DNA of 64,000 nt from Lysinibacillus xylanilyticus (GTDB lineage Bacteria > Bacillota > Bacilli > Bacillales_A > Planococcaceae). Below are positions 62,794 to 64,000 of the stretch, one piece after another. Both the position numbers and the translations under genes were made by a program. The notes under the pieces were generated by a model, which made no database searches, was not told the origin of the DNA, and saw only the letters and a list, made by a program, of their open reading frames with translations. Location of the stretch: positions 1,740,348-1,804,347 of the forward strand of contig NZ_LFXJ01000005.1 in assembly GCF_001183605.1 (NCBI RefSeq), read 5' to 3'. Position 1 is the stretch's first letter. Each line of letters opens with the position of its first letter.

Positions 62794-64000
62794 CTATCCA
62801 CGATATGGACCGCTCTATCCAGCATTCCCGTCTTTCTATCCACGACTTTGAGCGGACACTATCCAGCACTCTCCGCTTCCTATCCACGACTTTGAGCGGA
62901 CACTATCCTGCATTCTCCGCTTCCTATCCCGACTTTGAGCGGGCTCTATCCAGCATTCTCCTATTTCTATCTACGATTATGAGCGAGCTATCCATCATTT
63001 TCATCCTCCTATCCACGATTTTGAGCGTTCTATCCAGCATTCTCCTCTTTCTATCCACGATTTTGAGCTCTCTTTCCAGCATTTTCGTCCTCCTATCCAC
63101 GACTTTGAGCGGACACTATCCAGCACTCTCCGCTTCCTATCCCGACTTTGAGCGGGCTCTATCCAGCATTCCCCGCTTTCTATCCCGACTTTGAGCGGGC
63201 TCTATCCAGCATTCCCCGCTTTCTATCCACGATTTGGAGCGCTCTATCCAGCTTTCTCGTCTTTCTATCCACGACTTTGAGCGGACACTATCCTGCATTC
63301 TCCGCTTCCTATCCCGACTTTGAGCGGGCTCTATCCAGCATTCCCCGCTTTCTATCCGCGATTTGGAGCGCTCTATCCAGCTTTCTCGTCTTTCTATCCA
63401 CGACTTTGAGCGGACACTATCCTGCATTCTCCGCTTCCTATCCCGACTTTGAGCGGGCTCTATCCAGCATTCCCCGCTTTCTATCCGCGATTTGGAGCGC
63501 TCTATCCAGCTTTCTCGTCTTTCTATCCACGACTTTGAGCGGACACTATCCTGCATTCTCCGCTTCCTATCCCGACTTTGAGCGGGCTCTATCCAGCATT
63601 CTCCTATTTCTATCTACGATTATGAGCGAGCTATCCATCATTTTCATCCTCCTATCCACGATTTTGAGCGTTCTATCCAGCATTCTCCTCTTTCTATCCA
63701 CGATTTTGAGCTCTCTTTCCAGCATTTTCGTCCTCCTATCCACGACTTTGAGCGGACACTATCCAGCACTCTCCGCTTCCTATCCCGACTTTGAGCGGGC
63801 TCTATCCAGCATTCCCCGCTTTCTATCCCGACTTTGAGCGGGCTCTATCCAGCATTCCCCGCTTTCTATCCACGATTTGGAGCGCTCTATCCAGCTTTCT
63901 CGTCTTTCTATCCACGACTTTGAGCGGACACTATCCTGCATTCTCCGCTTCCTATCCCGGCTTTGAGCGGGCTCTATCCAGCATTCTCCTATTTCTATCT
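62794..64000. repeat. Higher-order repeat blocks of 21-23 bp CTATCC units
   Basis: Diverged A- and B-type units (for example CTATCCACGACTTTGAGCGG and CTATCCTGCATTCTCCGCTT) form a 129-bp block of six units that occurs three times in a row around 63190-63560 and once more near the right edge. A longer block repeats with an offset of 643 bp (62971 against 63614), and the next partial copy with an offset of 385 bp. The array continues beyond the window. Apparent frames on both strands are repeat artefacts. Confidence 0.88.

Noticed and set aside
61061..62887. Long minus-strand frame (SKSWIGSRECWIAR repeats)
   Set aside because: Same artefact on the other strand; no start signals, no signal peptide, and no sequence outside the repeat.
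60918..63194. Long plus-strand frame giving a 14-residue repeat protein (LPIHDLDRAIQHSR)
   Set aside because: The frame is open because the unit length is a multiple of three and lacks stops. It starts with TTG without a ribosome binding site inside the degenerate array flank, and other frames are open as well.
60911..64000. CRISPR array
   Set aside because: The units are contiguous with no unique spacers, and no cas genes are in the window.

Overview
The window looks like chromosomal DNA of a low-GC, endospore-forming Firmicute, most likely Lysinibacillus or a close relative. The reasons are AT-rich sequence with strong AGGAGG-type ribosome binding sites, a YtaF-type sporulation membrane protein, LytR-CpsA-Psr, YtrA/GntR, ECF-sigma and EfeUOB-type genes of Bacillales type, and several dispersed hairpin repeats. 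The species is an inference from gene content. Most genes lie on the minus strand; only the TSUP permease, NhaC antiporter, PPC-domain surface protein, pentapeptide protein and a yrdB remnant are on the plus strand.

Layout. 0-7 kb: an ECF sigma factor with the start of its presumed anti-sigma gene, a lipoprotein, a TPR-GGDEF cyclase, a frameshifted gene abutting a truncated yrdB, an MBL-fold hydrolase, a SAP/DUF6434 protein and a small membrane protein. 7-10 kb: a coupled two-component system with a LolA-like lipoprotein. 10.2-10.5 kb: a 21-bp-period repeat tract. 10.6-17.4 kb: Pit phosphate transport, TSUP and NhaC transporters, and a PhoX/DUF839 secreted phosphatase-like protein. 17.9-23.8 kb: a carboxylate cluster with a malic-enzyme relic, a DcuS/DcuR-type two-component system, an intact malic enzyme and a KdgT-family permease. 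24.6-32.6 kb: LCP protein, XRE-DUF1232 protein, YtaF, secreted PPC protein, PAS-GGDEF cyclase, a GNAT relic, YnfA and an aminoglycoside-phosphotransferase-like pseudogene split by a three-hairpin element. 32.9-39.2 kb: a multicopper oxidase with a two-component system, then GlcNAc deaminase and PTS. 39.4-43.1 kb: a YtrA-type ABC operon. 43.3-43.5 kb: a second 21-bp tract. 43.6-47.5 kb: a TetR-FtsX-ABC block of higher GC that may be imported. 47.7-54.2 kb: a pentapeptide protein, two small membrane proteins and a 1490-residue dual nuclease. 55.2-60.8 kb: a Fur-boxed EfeM-EfeB-EfeU iron system, then an MFS-MarR pair.

From 60.9 kb to the right edge there is no supportable gene. This stretch is over 3 kb of tandem repeats built from 21-23 bp units starting CTATCC. 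It includes 40 identical 42-bp units and then longer blocks of 129, 385 and 643 bp. Neighbouring units can pair as short hairpins, and the stems change together in three unit classes. This array, its two relatives at 10 and 43 kb, and the three-hairpin element that splits a gene at 32 kb are the parts of the window least explained by known features.
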